From Clavelina lepadiformis (taxonomy: Eukaryota > Chordata > Ascidiacea > Aplousobranchia > Clavelinidae): DNA of 64,000 bases. Where the stretch lies: positions 17,801,501-17,865,500 of the forward strand of contig NC_135245.1 of the NCBI RefSeq assembly GCF_947623445.1, given 5' to 3'. Shown piece after piece: positions 9,070 through 23,682 of the stretch (position 1 is the stretch's first letter; every line of letters starts with the position of its first letter). The translations under genes were made by a program, and so were the position numbers. The notes beneath the pieces were generated by a model, which was not told the DNA's origin, made no database searches, and was given only the letters and a program-made list of their open reading frames with translations.

Positions 9070-12000
9070 ATTAGTTCTGTTAATTTTGTGATATGCTTAA
9101 TTTTTATAATTATATGCAGTAGCGCACCCTTTATGTGTTTTATATTCAAGCGTAATTAATTTGCTTATATTGCCAGCATTAGAAATCATTGCCTTAAAAT
9201 ACAGCATCACAATCCATCCGTTTATTTTGTATTTACCCAAGCAGTAAAATACAACAGTAGCAGTTGAATGCATTGTCATTAGGTGGATATGGGTTGGTAG
9301 TTGGTACACTGTTACTTGAGAGTGTGTGTTGTCAAAAAATACAACAAAAAGATAATCCTGCAGGCTTGTGGGTGTTGTTGATCGTTAACTATGGAATTTG
9401 GATCTAGAGTTTTGAGACCTCGCTTGAAGATGATTTTCAAAGATCCACTTTACTTGATTGCAAGTGAAGGTTGTGCGTTTTTCTCAGTTAGCACAAGATA
9501 TCCTCGGCATACAAGCAGACCGTGTGAAAAGCAACTTTATGCGTTCCGTAATGCTTAAACTTGGAACTTTTTTTTTAAAAAGGAAGTTGATATATTCGGA
9601 ACAAGCCTAACAACTGAAGAGAAGAACACTTATGCTTAATAACTTACGATTTTCAAGCAGACATATAACACAATAAAATACAGACCACGCATATAGCGTA
9701 CAAGTAATGAGCAAAACACAAAATGCTTATGGAAGGTGTCCAATTAGGCAAAGATCATGACAAGGCGGTGCCGTGTGCGCCACAAATGAAAGCAATCTGT
9801 CATTTTTCGTTGTCACAAAAAATTTCATAACCATTCTATTGATCATTTCATTTAGATCTTTCATGCAGCCGAAAACTGCATTATTAACAAAACGGTTGGC
9901 TTCTACCTTCAAGCAAAACAAAGGATTCGACGTTAAAATGTGCTTAAAAGACTAGGATTTGTAAAAATAATAGAAAAACAACATGTTTGTGCGTTATATC
10001 CAGCACGTCTTTCATCTCATATTTTTTCAATTCTGACGCAATGTACTGTATTCTTGTCAAAAATAAATAAAAATAAATATAATAAAAAACAGACAAAAGC
10101 AGATGAATAATACAAACGTGCTGGACACACATCAGTGAAGCAGCCTACACTATGTGTGGTCGTCTGGGATGCGACGAAAAGATTAGGCATCGTACTCTAA
10201 TGATACTGCGTGTTCATTTAGACGGGGACTTTATCGGCAGAACGACCAACAGTTAAAAACTGATATAAAACTTGGCTAGAGCTTGATAATAAAAACTTGA
10301 CTTCACCATTACGAGTGACTATTTTTCAATATGTAGGCTTTTGTTATGTTTTGGGTATGTTTCAGGTAATTTTGTTACATTGTGAAAACGTCTTGTCTCA
10401 TAAGTTACATCTTTGTTTTTTTTTTTAAATGACATCCAATGTTACATACACATTTATAATTCGTATACTACATAAATTGTGCACTTGTTAAATGATATTG
10501 GTATTTTGCCAATTTTCAGCCTATTTTTAAACGATAGTAACCAAACAAAACCAACATTTGATTTCAGTTGTGCTCAGTTAGTATTCACACGCACAACAGC
10601 AACATCTTGCCCATAAGTGCATTCTATTTACTACTTGATCTGTATTGACAACATCCAAGTAATTTTTTGGCAAAGGCAACCAGGATACGGAACTCAAAAT
10701 AAAATCACCTTATTACCTATGTTCAAATGTTAGACGTTTTTTCTCGAACTTGTTACTAATTGTTTTAAATATACAGCTTAATTTAAACGCTTTTAACCCA
10801 TCAACTGGCACGTAAATTCTAGTTTTCATTTATTACGTTAATATATAGAAATCCGCCCAAAATACACCAAAAGTTAGGAATGTAACGTTTGATCACGACA
10901 GTGGTGCCGTGTGCCATCGGCCTTTTCTTAGCTGATCCCCGACGCTCGATATTTCGCAATTGGAAATTTCGTTGAAACAGTTCATAATTGTTTAGTACTG
11001 TGTGAGTTGCTGAATCACCAACACGCCTTCTTGTAATGCTTTTATGTTGAAATGAAGTCGAAATTCACATAATTTAAGGCGGTAAAACTGTTTGTTCTAT
11101 TGAGATTTGTATCTTTGTCGGTACTTAGCGATCGCCCTAAATTCGTATACAGTTGTCTGGTGTTTGGAAAGCAGCTCCGTTCGGATTTCCAAACGGTGGC
11201 AGTGCGGAGTAGATAAACGCAGTCAAGAAAAACTCTGGTTGTAAAAACATAAATTTCTTTGTAGTTAATCAACAACTCTATGCTGGGTAATCAAAAAACT
11301 TGAACTAGCTTGCCAACTTGAAAAGTAAAAGTCAATCAAGTAGTATAAATATTTGCGGAAGACCCTTTTACAATGCCGGCGGTTTGCTTTCCTTTATTTC
11401 GTCACAAACTCTGTGGCAGATTGTCATCAGTAGGTGGCTCCCAAGGCCACGAACTTTGTAATCGCATTTGCCGTGATTTGTGCTCAAGCCTTTGTCTAAA
11501 AGATAATCGCATTTCTGATTTAAACTTCAATGATATTCCTCAAACGAGAGAAAAGATCAAAAACCAATTTGATGACGTCAGGACCACTACTTCTATCCAA
11601 GGTCGTGCAAAAATTTTTAGCTTGTTGTATCAGGAATTTGTTTAAAGATGTCACGCTTAAGCCGATTAATTCCGAGCAATTTACTTGGCATGCGTTACGC
11701 TTGACTGGCCGCAGCAACCTCAGTGTGATAGAAATCCTTTGTTGTGCAAACAGCCCTGAATGCAAAGCCGGGACTTCTTCCAATCCATTTTCGCCCCCAT
11801 CGCATTAATGACGAAAAATAAAATGATGACGATGACGTAGCAGGCTATAATGTTTAAGTAAGTTACAGCTAAATTTTTTCGAAATATTTCTAGCTAATTA
11901 TGCGTGTTAGGCCAACTAGTTTTCTATTTATGTTTACAAACAAACACAAGGTATTCACTTGGTGAGTATAAGCTTAAAGTATAGTTACGGCCTCTATAGT

Positions 12001-15000
12001 CCTGTCTCGATTGACCGAAAAACATCAGTTCACAACAACGTTTCCAACAGTTACAGATAACTGTTGTTTATTTTTTTTGCATTTTTTGTTGTCTGTCGGC
12101 TATTTATTGTTCATGCATAATGTGTAGGCTATTGTGGTGCAGAAACCAATATGTTACGATATCTCTAAAAAGTGACATAGGACAATAAGAGCACATAATC
12201 ATTTATGTATGATCACTATTAATAACATCTAGATTCTAGAAAACTGTATTTTGTAGGCGATTAAAATCATGTCAGACGTTGTACAGATCGGTCATTGTTT
12301 CCTATTTATAGTCTATACCTTGATTCACGTCAATCTGTTAAAGGGACAAGTTTTGAAAACAATCCGCCGTTGTGGACTAAGAAAACGAAATGGAGAGGTG
12401 AGGGTTTTTGTTAATAGTAAGTTTGCTTTGGGGTCCACGTTACACAAGTCTTTGCTGAACAAACAAATCGCAGAATATTCTTGCTCTTTGCTGGTGTCGT
12501 TGAAATTCAAAAACGTGGGAAAATAATGGCCGTGGATTAGAGCTTCAAAAAAATGTAAGATATATATCTACCAGCAAAAATCACCCAACGCACTGTTAAT
12601 AAATTCCTCTATTTGCAATACCCAGCAACCCTAAATATTTGTTGCTAGGCGATTACCTCATGCTGGTTTGTTTGCGTGATTGTATAGTCGTTTCATCTAA
12701 CAAGCAATAGACAGAGTGGTGTTAATGATCGGCGTTTGACTCCGCACGATTATGAGTTCAGTCATGCGTGCACCCAGCCAGCTGGTGGGACAAACAAAAA
12801 GAGAAAGACGACACAAAAATTAAGTGTTCGGTATGTTGGGTAAATTTAAGGTTGCTACTGTTTACAGAAAGCGTAGATTTGTTAGATTTTAGGCGTGCCC
12901 TTAGTCAGACGAAAAATATCTTTGGGAGGTACGTGTTTTTATTTGCTGCTTCGAGCGAATTTAGAAAAAACGTTATCAGCAATCCAGTTTTTGTTAAGAT
13001 TTCCATAAATTACTTGGCGTCGTTTAAAGTCAAATTTTGGTCACAAACTGAAACGAAGTAGTTGCGTTTTGCAGGTTGAATATGATTTATGAACACTGTT
13101 CATTACAGTACTTGGCCAGGCATTTTTGTGTCATTTGAAAATTTGTTTGTAATACGATGTATAATTTGAAGAACGGTTTAGAAAAAGTGGAAACACCCAT
13201 AATAAACTATTACTACGACAGTTTTTCTTATAATTTTCTTTGCTGTTATGGCGGTTATAACACTTTCACTATCAGCTTGTGCATAATTCACTGTTATTAT
13301 AACGTGTTTGAGGGATTTTACCGATTAATTCCCTTTGGACTTTTTACGCAAACCAGCTGCTATCCTGTTATGCTCCGTGAATATTAATGCTTGTATATTT
13401 TATTTATAACATCTGGGATATGTACGATATGTGTGCTGCGAATTGTATATATGCAGATATTTTATATTGAGTGCAGTTAATATGGAAATGGAAGCTAAGC
13501 ATCATTTTTAAGTGTTTGATGCGAGATATAGTTTGCGAAATTTCATATTTACTTGCTATATAGCCTATCTAGTTTTGGAATCATCAACTTTCACTAATTC
13601 ATGTTGGTTTTACAATGTCTTGAGTTGGCTGTTTTATACCATTAGTGGTCATTGTGTCACGCAATTGTTACGTCACAATAGCCAGGTGCTACCAACGGGA
13701 AATACTTGGCAATTTTTCAAAATGGTCTAGAGTAGGAGAATCGAATTTGGAATCGGAGTGCTTTTAAATCCCGTAATTTGTTGTACAGCACGCGAATTTC
13801 GCGCACAATAGATTTTAGACATAAAATTATTCCCTCAAACTCTAACGACCAGATAGCCGTGTTGCCGTGGCGACGCGACCGTAATTTTTCCTCAGGAAGC
13901 GACGCGAGCCATTGTATTTGCGTTGGTCGAAACTAAAGGCCATTTTGAATAAAGATGATCGTGGCCACTTGTTTTTAGAGTATCTTTGCAAGACATTAGC
14001 TGGTAATGCGTAGAAAGCGTAGTACACATAATTGTGTGTTTCAACCAACTGCTTACACTTAAACGGAAAGATTTTTAAAAGTTGTAGTATCAACGTATAG
14101 CAAAGAACGGTGTAACACGAAATTCAGTATAAAATGTGGATACATGTACACTGTTGATGAGTGAAAATATTTGACGGGATTACATGTAACGTTGCGTCTT
14201 CGATTAACGACAAAACAAGAACAAAGTACAAAGATTAGTGTTTTAGAACTTTTCTGATACGGTTGGCGTGATGTAGCTCACCTATCAGAAGGATCGTTCA
14301 TAATGCAACGTTTACAATGCCGTCGTAAAGAGGATTAATAAGTCAAGAATACGATCAAAGGAAGGTGTGGACAGTACATGGTTATGCATAAACAAAATTG
14401 AAATATTTTTCTTTTTTTATTTAGCCAACGCTAACGTGGAACTCTATTACCACGAAAAACTACCAAAAAATCCAGTTTTTCTTCCAAGGAATTAAAGTTG
14501 GTTAGGTCAGTTTTTAGTTAAACAGTTTTGATTAGATCATTGTCACATCAGACGATAGTTTAACAACATTTATATAAAATTCAGCTTTAGACATGTCTGC
14601 TGGAAGTTAGAATTCTTTTTTTTTGCTTCAAGGTCAGAGAGATCGGTGAAAGCGCACGTTTAAAAGTTGCAGTGGACTCGATATTGGTAGTACAGTACAT
14701 CCCAGTATATAATACGCTCGGCAAACCAAATCAAACCATCAAATGACGTCGCATTATTAGTTCTTGTCTATTCTTCAGTGTAAACTAGCACGGTCGCTTC
14801 GCTTCGGTCTTTTGTGAAAGTTTTGTTTTATTTGCACAAGTAATCCGGCAGAAAATCAATAACACTTGACTGTGCGTCCCGAAACAGAACGGCCGACAAA
14901 CCATTGTAACCTCACAGACCTGTAACGATTACAGGGCGCAATAGGGCTGGGTAAAGTCAATATCCGTTGGGTAAGTTTTGGTTTTTTCGTTTTATTTGCC

Positions 15001-15793
15001 TTCAACAACTTGAACCTACTTGTCCGAAACGGTCGAGTGCATTCAATTGTTTGTCCTAACATAAACGAGCTTCATTTTGAAAGTAATTTATGACTATGGT
15101 GAAGATACAGGACTGGTAACTCGACATTGTATGGCTAAATTTACTTTCTTCTTTTTAGTTACCAGTCTTTTTTCGTTAACCGAATGATCCGTATATTAAC
15201 CAAGATAATTAATTTTTGAAATATGTTAACGCTAAATCTATGTTAACACCTTTTTTCGACTTGCCGAAATCACTTTATTAATTCACCGTAATAACGTGGG
15301 TAATGACTAATTGTTCCGCACCTTTTATGGCAAACTTTTTTCTTGCAAGTACGTCTATCTGCTTCTAAAGGTAATAGGAGCTAATGTACAGACCACCGTC
15401 GGTGATTGACAGATTGAATTAAGTGTTGAAAATAACAGCGTTTTACGCAAAATAACAGGGTTGAAAGCGATTTAAATTTCTTCGGTAAACGACGGGTTAT
15501 AAAGCGTAAGCCGCGGGCCAGTTAAGTGTAATTTTAAGAATCTAATTAAAGATAACTTGATCAAAGGTCAGTTGTAGATATTAAAAATAGAAGTAAGCAC
15601 ACACAGTAAACAATATTCTGTAATGCCTCATTTTGTATTATTATCAAAAACTGAACACTCGCAAACGTAACATCGTATGTCGGTAATTACTAAAAATCAA
15701 CTTTGGATTAATGTTAAATGCTTTTGTGTTATCAGGTTGGTCATTTTAAGCAACCAATGTGTACAAAGAAGCTATAATACAGGCAATAAGCAG
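9070..15793. other. Long stretch with no securely supported gene
   Basis: Only short open frames are seen. 9391-9558 could encode 55 residues, 11373-11645 is discussed separately, and 12269-12396 starts MSDVVQIGHC and meets a GTGAGG donor. Any of these could be 5' exons of the downstream SAM gene, but no phase-consistent chain could be built. Confidence 0.5.
11373..11645 (+). CDS. Possible small Cys-rich protein (90 codons)
   Basis: An ATG frame preceded by a TATA-like TATAAAT at 11344-11350, about 25 bp upstream. The product has a cysteine ladder with four Cys spaced by three residues (LCNRICRDLCSSLC), followed by a polar tail. No family is recognised and no signal peptide is evident. A second frame (11530-11808) overlaps it and also ends Cys-rich (CCANSPECK), so a spliced form is possible. 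Chance cannot be excluded. Confidence 0.2.
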   Translation: MPAVCFPLFRHKLCGRLSSVGGSQGHELCNRICRDLCSSLCLKDNRISDLNFNDIPQTREKIKNQFDDVRTTTSIQGRAKIFSLLYQEFV

Positions 15794-18700
15794 TTAACAC
15801 GTTGTTCTGTTCACGTTGTTGCCATGTTGCCATAACGCAAGAGCGGGAATCTGATAAAGCTTATCTGCTTGACAAGGTTTTGTGGTCTTGTTATACATCT
15901 GATGAAATTTCAGAAATAGCAAGCCGGCTTCTTTCCTTTACTTATCATGGTTGCCACCGCCAGAACGAGAAAGACAGTGGTAAGTATTGCCGAAAGCGTG
16001 GCAATAAGTTGTACACTGATGTTTTCGTTTTAATTTGACTACCGGTGCCTTGCTGTATTTAGCTCGTGCAGTTTATTATCATAATTTATGTTTTATAAAT
16101 AACTCCGGTTTTGACTTTAGCGAAATATCGAAGTTTTTTAAGCGTTTTCGTTATTATCAATGCATGACTTTAAGCAAATCAGATTAGTGTTAGGAGCATT
16201 TTTAGTATAATCTTAAGGATGGTTTGTAATTATTGGCTTTGCAAAATTATAATCAAATTTTCCTCAACACGTTTCGCCTGCCAGCAAGAGTTTAGAACGT
16301 ATGTTCAGCATAGACGGCACCGTTTCTTGAAATCTTTAATGTAGAAAAGACAACTAATGAGATGAAAAGGAAATATAATTAGAATGGAGGTCGATCAACG
16401 GCGGTAATTACTAAAGTTAGCTACGCAGCAGGATAAAAGCTGTTGTTATGGACTTGTAATGACTATTTAAAATGAAAACTCTTTAAGTCTCTGTATGTCT
16501 GTAATTAACTCTCCAACGGCGATAATGATAAAACTAATCCTTATTAACTTAAACGCGTATCAAAACATCTTGGACAAAACTAATCCTTTTCGCTTTGAAA
16601 TTGTATTTTTAAATTCCTGTATTTAGTCAACGGTTGCATGACTTCATGCAGTTTTGAAAAAGTAAATTAAACTTATTCTGTCACATAATTTGTCTTTATT
16701 TAAACAACTTTTACGTTTTAATGATATAGCATAGCTGCTGTCTGTTCCTGCTGGTAGAGAAACGTAATGTTCAATTCTCCATAACAAAATCTTGTAGTTC
16801 GGCGATAATAAGATATTGCCTTGTGGTAAGAGTTGGACTTTCTAAGAAAAAAAATGCACAAATTTCATGTATTTATCGTATAAAGTCGCCCTAATCCAGT
16901 CAAAATCCTGTTCACAGGCTGGCAGTGCGGAGGTGGATACAAGATCAAATCCGCATCGATACGCTGACGGGCGTCGTCAGTTGCTGGGACTGTCGCAAGC
17001 TATTCGTGAAAAAGCCTTCCAATCTACATCGCCGTCTTCTGAAGCAAAACAATGCAACGGCGTTGCTAATAGCAACAACTCAAAACAGGAATACCACGGA
17101 AATTTAGTGAGCTGTTTGTTGCTTTATAATTGCTATTGGTATCGATTTTAACGCTGATGTTTTAGTCGTAAATTTTGTACGTAGTTTGGTTAAGAGTGTT
17201 TCTGAAATTATGTAGCACCAAAGCTTAAATTCAGAATTTTGTAACTGTATTTTTCAACTACACAAATAATATGAATAAGTTAAAAACATGTTACTTAACG
17301 CTAAATAACTCTCGTTCCACAAGAACGAATTCTTCGATTGTACCGTTTACTATTTAAAGTTTAAATGTAGCAAATTTATATCCATGGGAAGCAAAAGTTT
17401 GGTTAAAGATTAGAGGTACGCCTTTGTTTGATAACAATAGCTGTTTGTTGCGCTATAAAGACAATGGTTATAATTGGTTCCGCTAGTGTCGCGTTATTAC
17501 AAACGGCGAAGTATTTATCTTGATATTGTGACGTCACAATTACAAATCGAATCTTTTAATTGTTGCCTCTTAAGGGTTTTCTAAGAACAAATGAAGTGTT
17601 TGGTCTGTTTGGTTGGGCAAAGCTTTCTTGTCGAAATAGTTCTGCTTTTTTTTACGAACGTTACAGTTGGTTTTACAGTAGTTGCAGCTCATAATAGTGA
17701 GGAAAATCGTAATAGTTACCAACAGTTAGTAATCAGCCATTAAACCTATCCATAAATTCCGATTTACATTAACACACATGAAAGTCAATGCAAAGTTTTG
17801 AAAAGCGAGTTGATAATTTTTGAAATTTATATCAGGTGACTCTAAGGCCATTTTTAAGGTAGGTTTGTGTTAATGGTAAGGTTTGTATGTTAAACTATCC
17901 CTTTTATCCTTATTAAGCAATAATACATGGAGTTGAGGTTAAACGTACGATATTGCACTACAAATCGAGTATTACGCAGGATAATGCAATAAGTCTAGAG
18001 AGGCAATGCTGCACCCACAATATAAGTGTTTATAGATATCGCACTTGACATTATCATATCGGCACTAGATACGTCAAAAAATGTTATAGATACAATAAAC
18101 CGTTAAACCACGTTCTGTGGCTGCCATTATGCCGACAGCATTTGGACGGTGTGCGGTGTTTATGTGCTATACTGCATACTACGTAGGCTATATGGCTTAA
18201 TGTCAACCGATTTATTTGTTAACCTTATATCTGAATAGCCTGTGCAAACGGAGGCTTAAAGTATAACAATCTCATTAATAAGCCACGAAGACCTGACTTC
18301 TGTTTACACACAACAGGATTTTAAAGTGTCGGTGCTGTTTACAGAAACCGTTATAAAGAAATCCCGCTACGAATTGATGACCATATTTGAATCGTCAATT
18401 AAGTTAAGCTTGCATGAAAAACAGGGCTTGGTTGAAAGCTAAAACAGTAATCAAACTTTACAGAAATCAACTCCCGCTCCGTCCATTGAAGAACGCTTGA
18501 AAAGTTTGCTCTACAGCGACACCGAAGGGACAGACGAAACGAAACAAGTGATTGATATATCTGTGATTTTTACCAACTGGCTAAAACGTTTTTATTACAT
18601 ATAAGCTATGTTAATTGTCCTTTATAGCGTATTTACGTAGAAGCAACAATAAGCAGTCGGATTTCACAAAACTTCCATCCCCATATGTCACCCATATGTC

Positions 18701-21700
18701 TTTTTATTAATTATGTCCCTTAAAATAGGACGTTTTCGAAATTTATCACTTTTTATGCTTTTTTTCTTTCTTCAAGACGAAAGACATAATCTCAGCACGT
18801 GATCGTTGCAAGAACCCCGGACCTTACGTCACTGCTTACGCCGGACGTGACATCAATAGCAACGAGATGGGAACGAGAGGATCTACCAGGATGGATCGAA
18901 TATCTTTTAACGGAGACGACAATTACGTTGTCACAAACCACTCCGTGCGTATTACTTCATATAACCTGTTTGTCAAAAAAGTTGAAAACCGGTGAATAAA
19001 GATGTTTTATTTTTACGTTTGATGTCGTAACAATAACATTTTTATTACTTTTGTAGGCGCTACAACATCAAACAAATGTTTATGCTTACCCTTCAAATCA
19101 CGTGGCCCAGTCACGGCGATGCGCCAGCACCGCACCCCCCTCCCCTGAGGACAAAGAATGGAATAAAATTTCTTCACCTGGCAATTATCAATCGGTATGA
19201 TTTCTGCTTTGTCTGTTTTCTGCTTTGTCTGTTTTCTGCTTTTTGTTTTATCGATAATTCGAGTCAAAAATTGTTTTATCTAAGTACTGTAAGACAAAAC
19301 ATGTAGTCAGACGCCGCTCGCTTAATCAATAACAACAGTTGTTGTTATTGTACAAGTTGAATGCAGTTAATTGATGTAGTAACTAACTTGTAACTTGTTG
19401 TTAAAAGTTAATTGTAGTTAACTATATAAACGTATAGTAATAGGGGAGCACCTATCATAATTCCAACTCTAGATTAACCCAAAACTGGGTGATATAAGTA
19501 TCCTACAATAACGTTTTGTCAATTTATTCAACTTTGTTTAATACTACTGCGCAAACTAATCCACAATCTCAAATTTATCGGAAAGAAAATTGAATTTTAG
19601 ATAAGTTTGTATTTGTAGCCTGCTATCTCTGAGTATTGTGCAGTATATTCAGGTGTAGATAACTCAGTAGGTATATCGGTGTGTTCTCTGATAGACCTTA
19701 AAAATAAAAGATTGAGATGTAAACTCAATATCGTGTAAAAGTGAGTTAATCAGTATATTTTCTGATAATGTCTTATTTAAATCAGACTTTACAATAAAGA
19801 ATGGTTTTCTGCAGCCGCCACCACGTTCAAGGGCCCCTCCGTCCCCGGGAGTTAAAACCGTCTGGGATGGAAGGAAAACTCCGACATCCAACCACGTCCC
19901 TCCGAACGGTATTCCACGGCCGATGAGCACCGGGCCCTGCTCGGGGCCGCATTTGCGAAGAAAATCCGGGGAATCAAATAAACCAGTGCCCGCCCTCCGA
20001 AGATCGCTTTGTTTTGAAAACGAGGTTGAAAGTCGAAGTCGAAACGAAGCCGGTGCTAGACTTGTCCTGGAACAAAGCTGCAACCCGACGAACCCGTCTA
20101 TGCGTTTGGCACCCCAGTCGCCAGGGCAAACAAAGGTTAAACCTTATGCGAATCAGCAACCCAACTTCAACAATGCCACCCCTGCAAGGCCCCCTAAGCC
20201 TTACGACAGCCATCACGTGATAAACCAAAAGCCACCCATAGAGCCCCACCAAACCCATCATCTGCGGAATACGTCATCACCTCCCAATAATTTACGTCGA
20301 TGTGAGACCCCGTCTCCGGGTCACAGGAAGAGCGCAAACCTTGACCGCTCCTTCGGAAAAGATTCCCAAGTGGACGTGAAAGACCCAAGACCGGCACGTC
20401 ATACTTCACCCAGTCAGCATAAAGCTCGCCATATGAGCAGAGACTACTACCCACAACAAAACTTTAGCTTTCGCCGAGCGGTTCATCGTTCGGTTAGCAG
20501 CGATTCAGAACAATGTGCGCTGCCAAATGACGCAAAGTGTCAACTGCAAGACAAAGCTCCCTTATCGCCAAAAGGCGATAGATGTCAGCGAAAAAGCGAC
20601 GACCGAGACAGTGGGACCGTGGTTGAACCAGAAACATCCGTTTTTGACTTTGACTCGTCTGTGTTGTCGGACGAAGACGATTTGAATAATTCCCATATTA
20701 TAAAGAAGCCAATGTCGCCTGGACGGGTTTCGAACCAACATCATTCGCCCCAAAGAGGCGACATATGTTCGCGATCAAGCACTCCGATTCTTCCTCCCCT
20801 TTCTTCGGATGAAGAGCAGAGCCATCTTCTCACTCATCAACAGAGTGTTCTCACAAGATCTCCATCAGTGAAGCAAAGTCCAAATGTGTGCATGAGAAAC
20901 GGAAAGCCAGAAAATAAAGGTTTTAGCTTAATTCTACTCACTATTTATCGAACATTAAATCCATTGCCGTGATTGCTGCGCACATCGTATTAAATTGTTG
21001 ACTTGTGTGGTGCCAATGAGTTTTCAACAAAACCAAGCCTTAACAGTTTATTCCAAATGATTTCTTTCCCAGTAAAACCTTTACGTCATGTGGCCAATCC
21101 ATCACTGGGTGGCAATGCTGAGTTATCTCCTACCGAAAGTGCTTTAAATGAAGCTCAAGGAAGGAAGCATGAACAACGCATTACTTCCAAAGTAAGGCAC
21201 TTAAGTATTATACTACGTGTTTTTTACATAGCAAAGTACAACCTTGCTATGTAAGCCCTGCTATGTGTAGGCCTACACATAGGCTTTACACAAGGGCAAA
21301 GTTGCAGTATGCAGGGCCTACACTACAACATTACACCTTAATTTGAAATTAAGGCACTGAAAGTATTTAAATACATGCCGGTTATGATGTAGTACGACAA
21401 GTTCGTGTATTTACATACACAAGTACAACCTTGCTATTGGTAACGTATTGGTAACGGTAACGTTGACAATCAGTATAGTAATTCGTTTTACTTTACAGTA
21501 TGCATATAATTGTAAAACCTTAATAATCGTAATTTATTAAAAAAAAAACAATCATGAAAACACCTGATGTTTGTAGATAATTTCAAGCAAATTACAACGC
21601 GGTGCTTCAGTCGTTCGTCGTGGTTTTCACTCACGGGCATCATCTGGCGACGAAAAACATTCCAAGAAATCTCGTCAAAGACGTCGTTATGACGATAGTG

Positions 21701-23682
21701 ACGTAACTGATTGCTCCCAACAACGACCAATGTATAGGTTGCCAGCCGGGAGGAAGTCCTTTCACCCGCCTTCGTATGCTTCATATAGGTAGGTTTGGGA
21801 AAGTCATTTTAGTATTCTCACCATTTTAGTTTGATGCCACATGGTAATATTATTGGATGATATGTCATGATAATGATTATGTCAAAACATATACGACAAG
21901 ATATTGCATTTTGACAGTGACAGTTTAACAGATTTTAACATCTTAAAGTTCTACCAAATTGTGGCATTTCAGTTTCAAATATGATACTAAAACGAGAGTC
22001 TTGTGTCAGGACATCCAATATGATCAACGACCGCTCAGAATATGGGGAAACATCGAGCGTACGCTCAATTACAACTACAAGTGTGTGCAGTAGCGTTATG
22101 CGCAAGGCCGGAAGTCGTCGAGCTTCAAGGCGCTATCAACTTGAAAAATATTCGAAAGAAATAAGGTTGGTTCGTCGATAATGGAGTCTGCTGGTATCCG
22201 ATGAATCCTGCTGTGGTTTAAGACAATCCAAGGCATTCTATTTGAACTCGTGTTGCCATTTTTATTCTATCTCAAACATACTTGTAACGTTTGAATATCA
22301 ATCATGTTTGACATCATCGGTAGTGATCTGCTAAATATCATCACCAGTTTTGACAAACTGAATGATTATTAGATCTGTTACAAAGAGGTTTACACGTTTG
22401 GAGTCGCATGTGGTCACGCTGGCTAGAAGTCTTGCCCAATTGTCTTCAGAACTACGTCAGCAAAACATTACGTCAAGAGAGATAGAAGACCTGCGTCATC
22501 AAATGGAAGAGGTAAAGTGTCGAAAATTTTGCTGCATGTTAGTCGTTATAGTAAATATAATGGATGCAACGAATGTGAGAGGGTGTTAGAGGTTTCCAAG
22601 ATGCCAGGATTGCCCTTGGGAATTGGATTCTAGTGGAGAACTAGTGGAGCGGGATGGTGCAGTAGACATGGAAACGCTTCTTTTTCCATGCAGGACTTTA
22701 AAAAAACATACAGTTAAACCGGAGAAAATTTTGTTAAGAGTTTTTAGTGCATTTTGTTCCACATGTAGGAATATTTAGTATTATGGTCTCGTGATAAGAA
22801 TTCCTTAACACTAGCTTTAACATCATAAAGTAGGATTGTCCCAAATCATCATCATTGTCGTACAAGTCAGGGTTAGATCTAAAAGTGTATAAAGATGAAA
22901 CACGATATAATGCACTTTACACTAATAAAATTTGATAATTGGCAATGGCATGAACGGTCGTGAATGACCATGGGATGAGACAGAAACCCTCGCCTCATGG
23001 ACAACCCATGTAGGGAGTTGGACAAACGTTATCATTTCATTTCCAGTTAAACTTTATGCATGTTTCATCCATTAAACTTTAGCTAGCTTATACATGGAGG
23101 TGGTTATTGTTTTTTTTAATGAAAATTGTTTACTAAATATTTTGCATAAGTTGGTAATCATTTTCAAATTCAGCTTCGAGCTCGGCAGTTGCTTAGCAAC
23201 GAGCCAAAAAGTCGCAACAAGAGTATGACGTCAGTGGTTGTAAAGGGCGGAAATCAACCCAAAATAACCAAGTTGGTGAAATTTTTCGGCGAGCAACCTC
23301 CTTTGCTTAACTTGTTTTTGAAACAACTCGGATACGAGGTATGCCTTGATGCGTCTTATGTCAATTGACTTTGTTTATGGACAGAAATTGTTTTCTAAAA
23401 CATTTACATACCATCAGGCAAAAGTTCAATTTCCAGAATTTGCGCAACTTGTGAAGTTAAAATCTCTATGAAGTAAAATTATTTATTTCTACTTGTTGTA
23501 GTTTGACTTCGACTTCAAACATACCCTTTAAATTTCAGAAATATATCAAAAATTTTGAATGCGAGAGCATTGGCATGATGGAGTTACCATATATGGATGA
23601 AAAAAGGCTACACGATATCGGTATTCCCCTTGGACCACGGCTCAGAATAATGAAAGAAGCCCAGAAATCTTCTTACGTTTAG
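15794..23682 (+). CDS. Ser/Pro-rich scaffold protein with coiled coil and C-terminal SAM domain
   Basis: Phase-consistent exons: 16918-17106, 18464-18547, 18777-18980 (alternative donor at 18992), 19057-19194, 19815-20919, 21073-21191, 21577-21788, 22010-22165, 22373-22511, 23174-23338, 23539-23682 (stop), about 884 residues. Another likely coding exon, 15794-15979 (RESDKAYLLDKVLW), ends in phase 1 and needs a missing small exon to join. The 1.1-kb exon 19815-20919 encodes a low-complexity Pro/Ser/Arg region with SPG and PPLSSDEEQS-type acidic stretches, suggestive of phosphorylation. Residues from exon 22373 (RLESHVVTLARSLAQLSSEL) form a coiled coil. The last two exons encode a SAM domain (FLKQLGYEKYIKNFE ... 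DIGIPLGPRLRIMKEAQ), a helical protein-interaction fold. Likely a cytoplasmic adaptor; the orthologue is not recognised and the 5' end is unknown. Confidence 0.78.

Noticed and set aside
11373-11800. Resemblance of KLCGRL and CC...C patterns to insulin-like B and A chains
   Set aside because: Cys spacing does not fit the insulin family in either segment.
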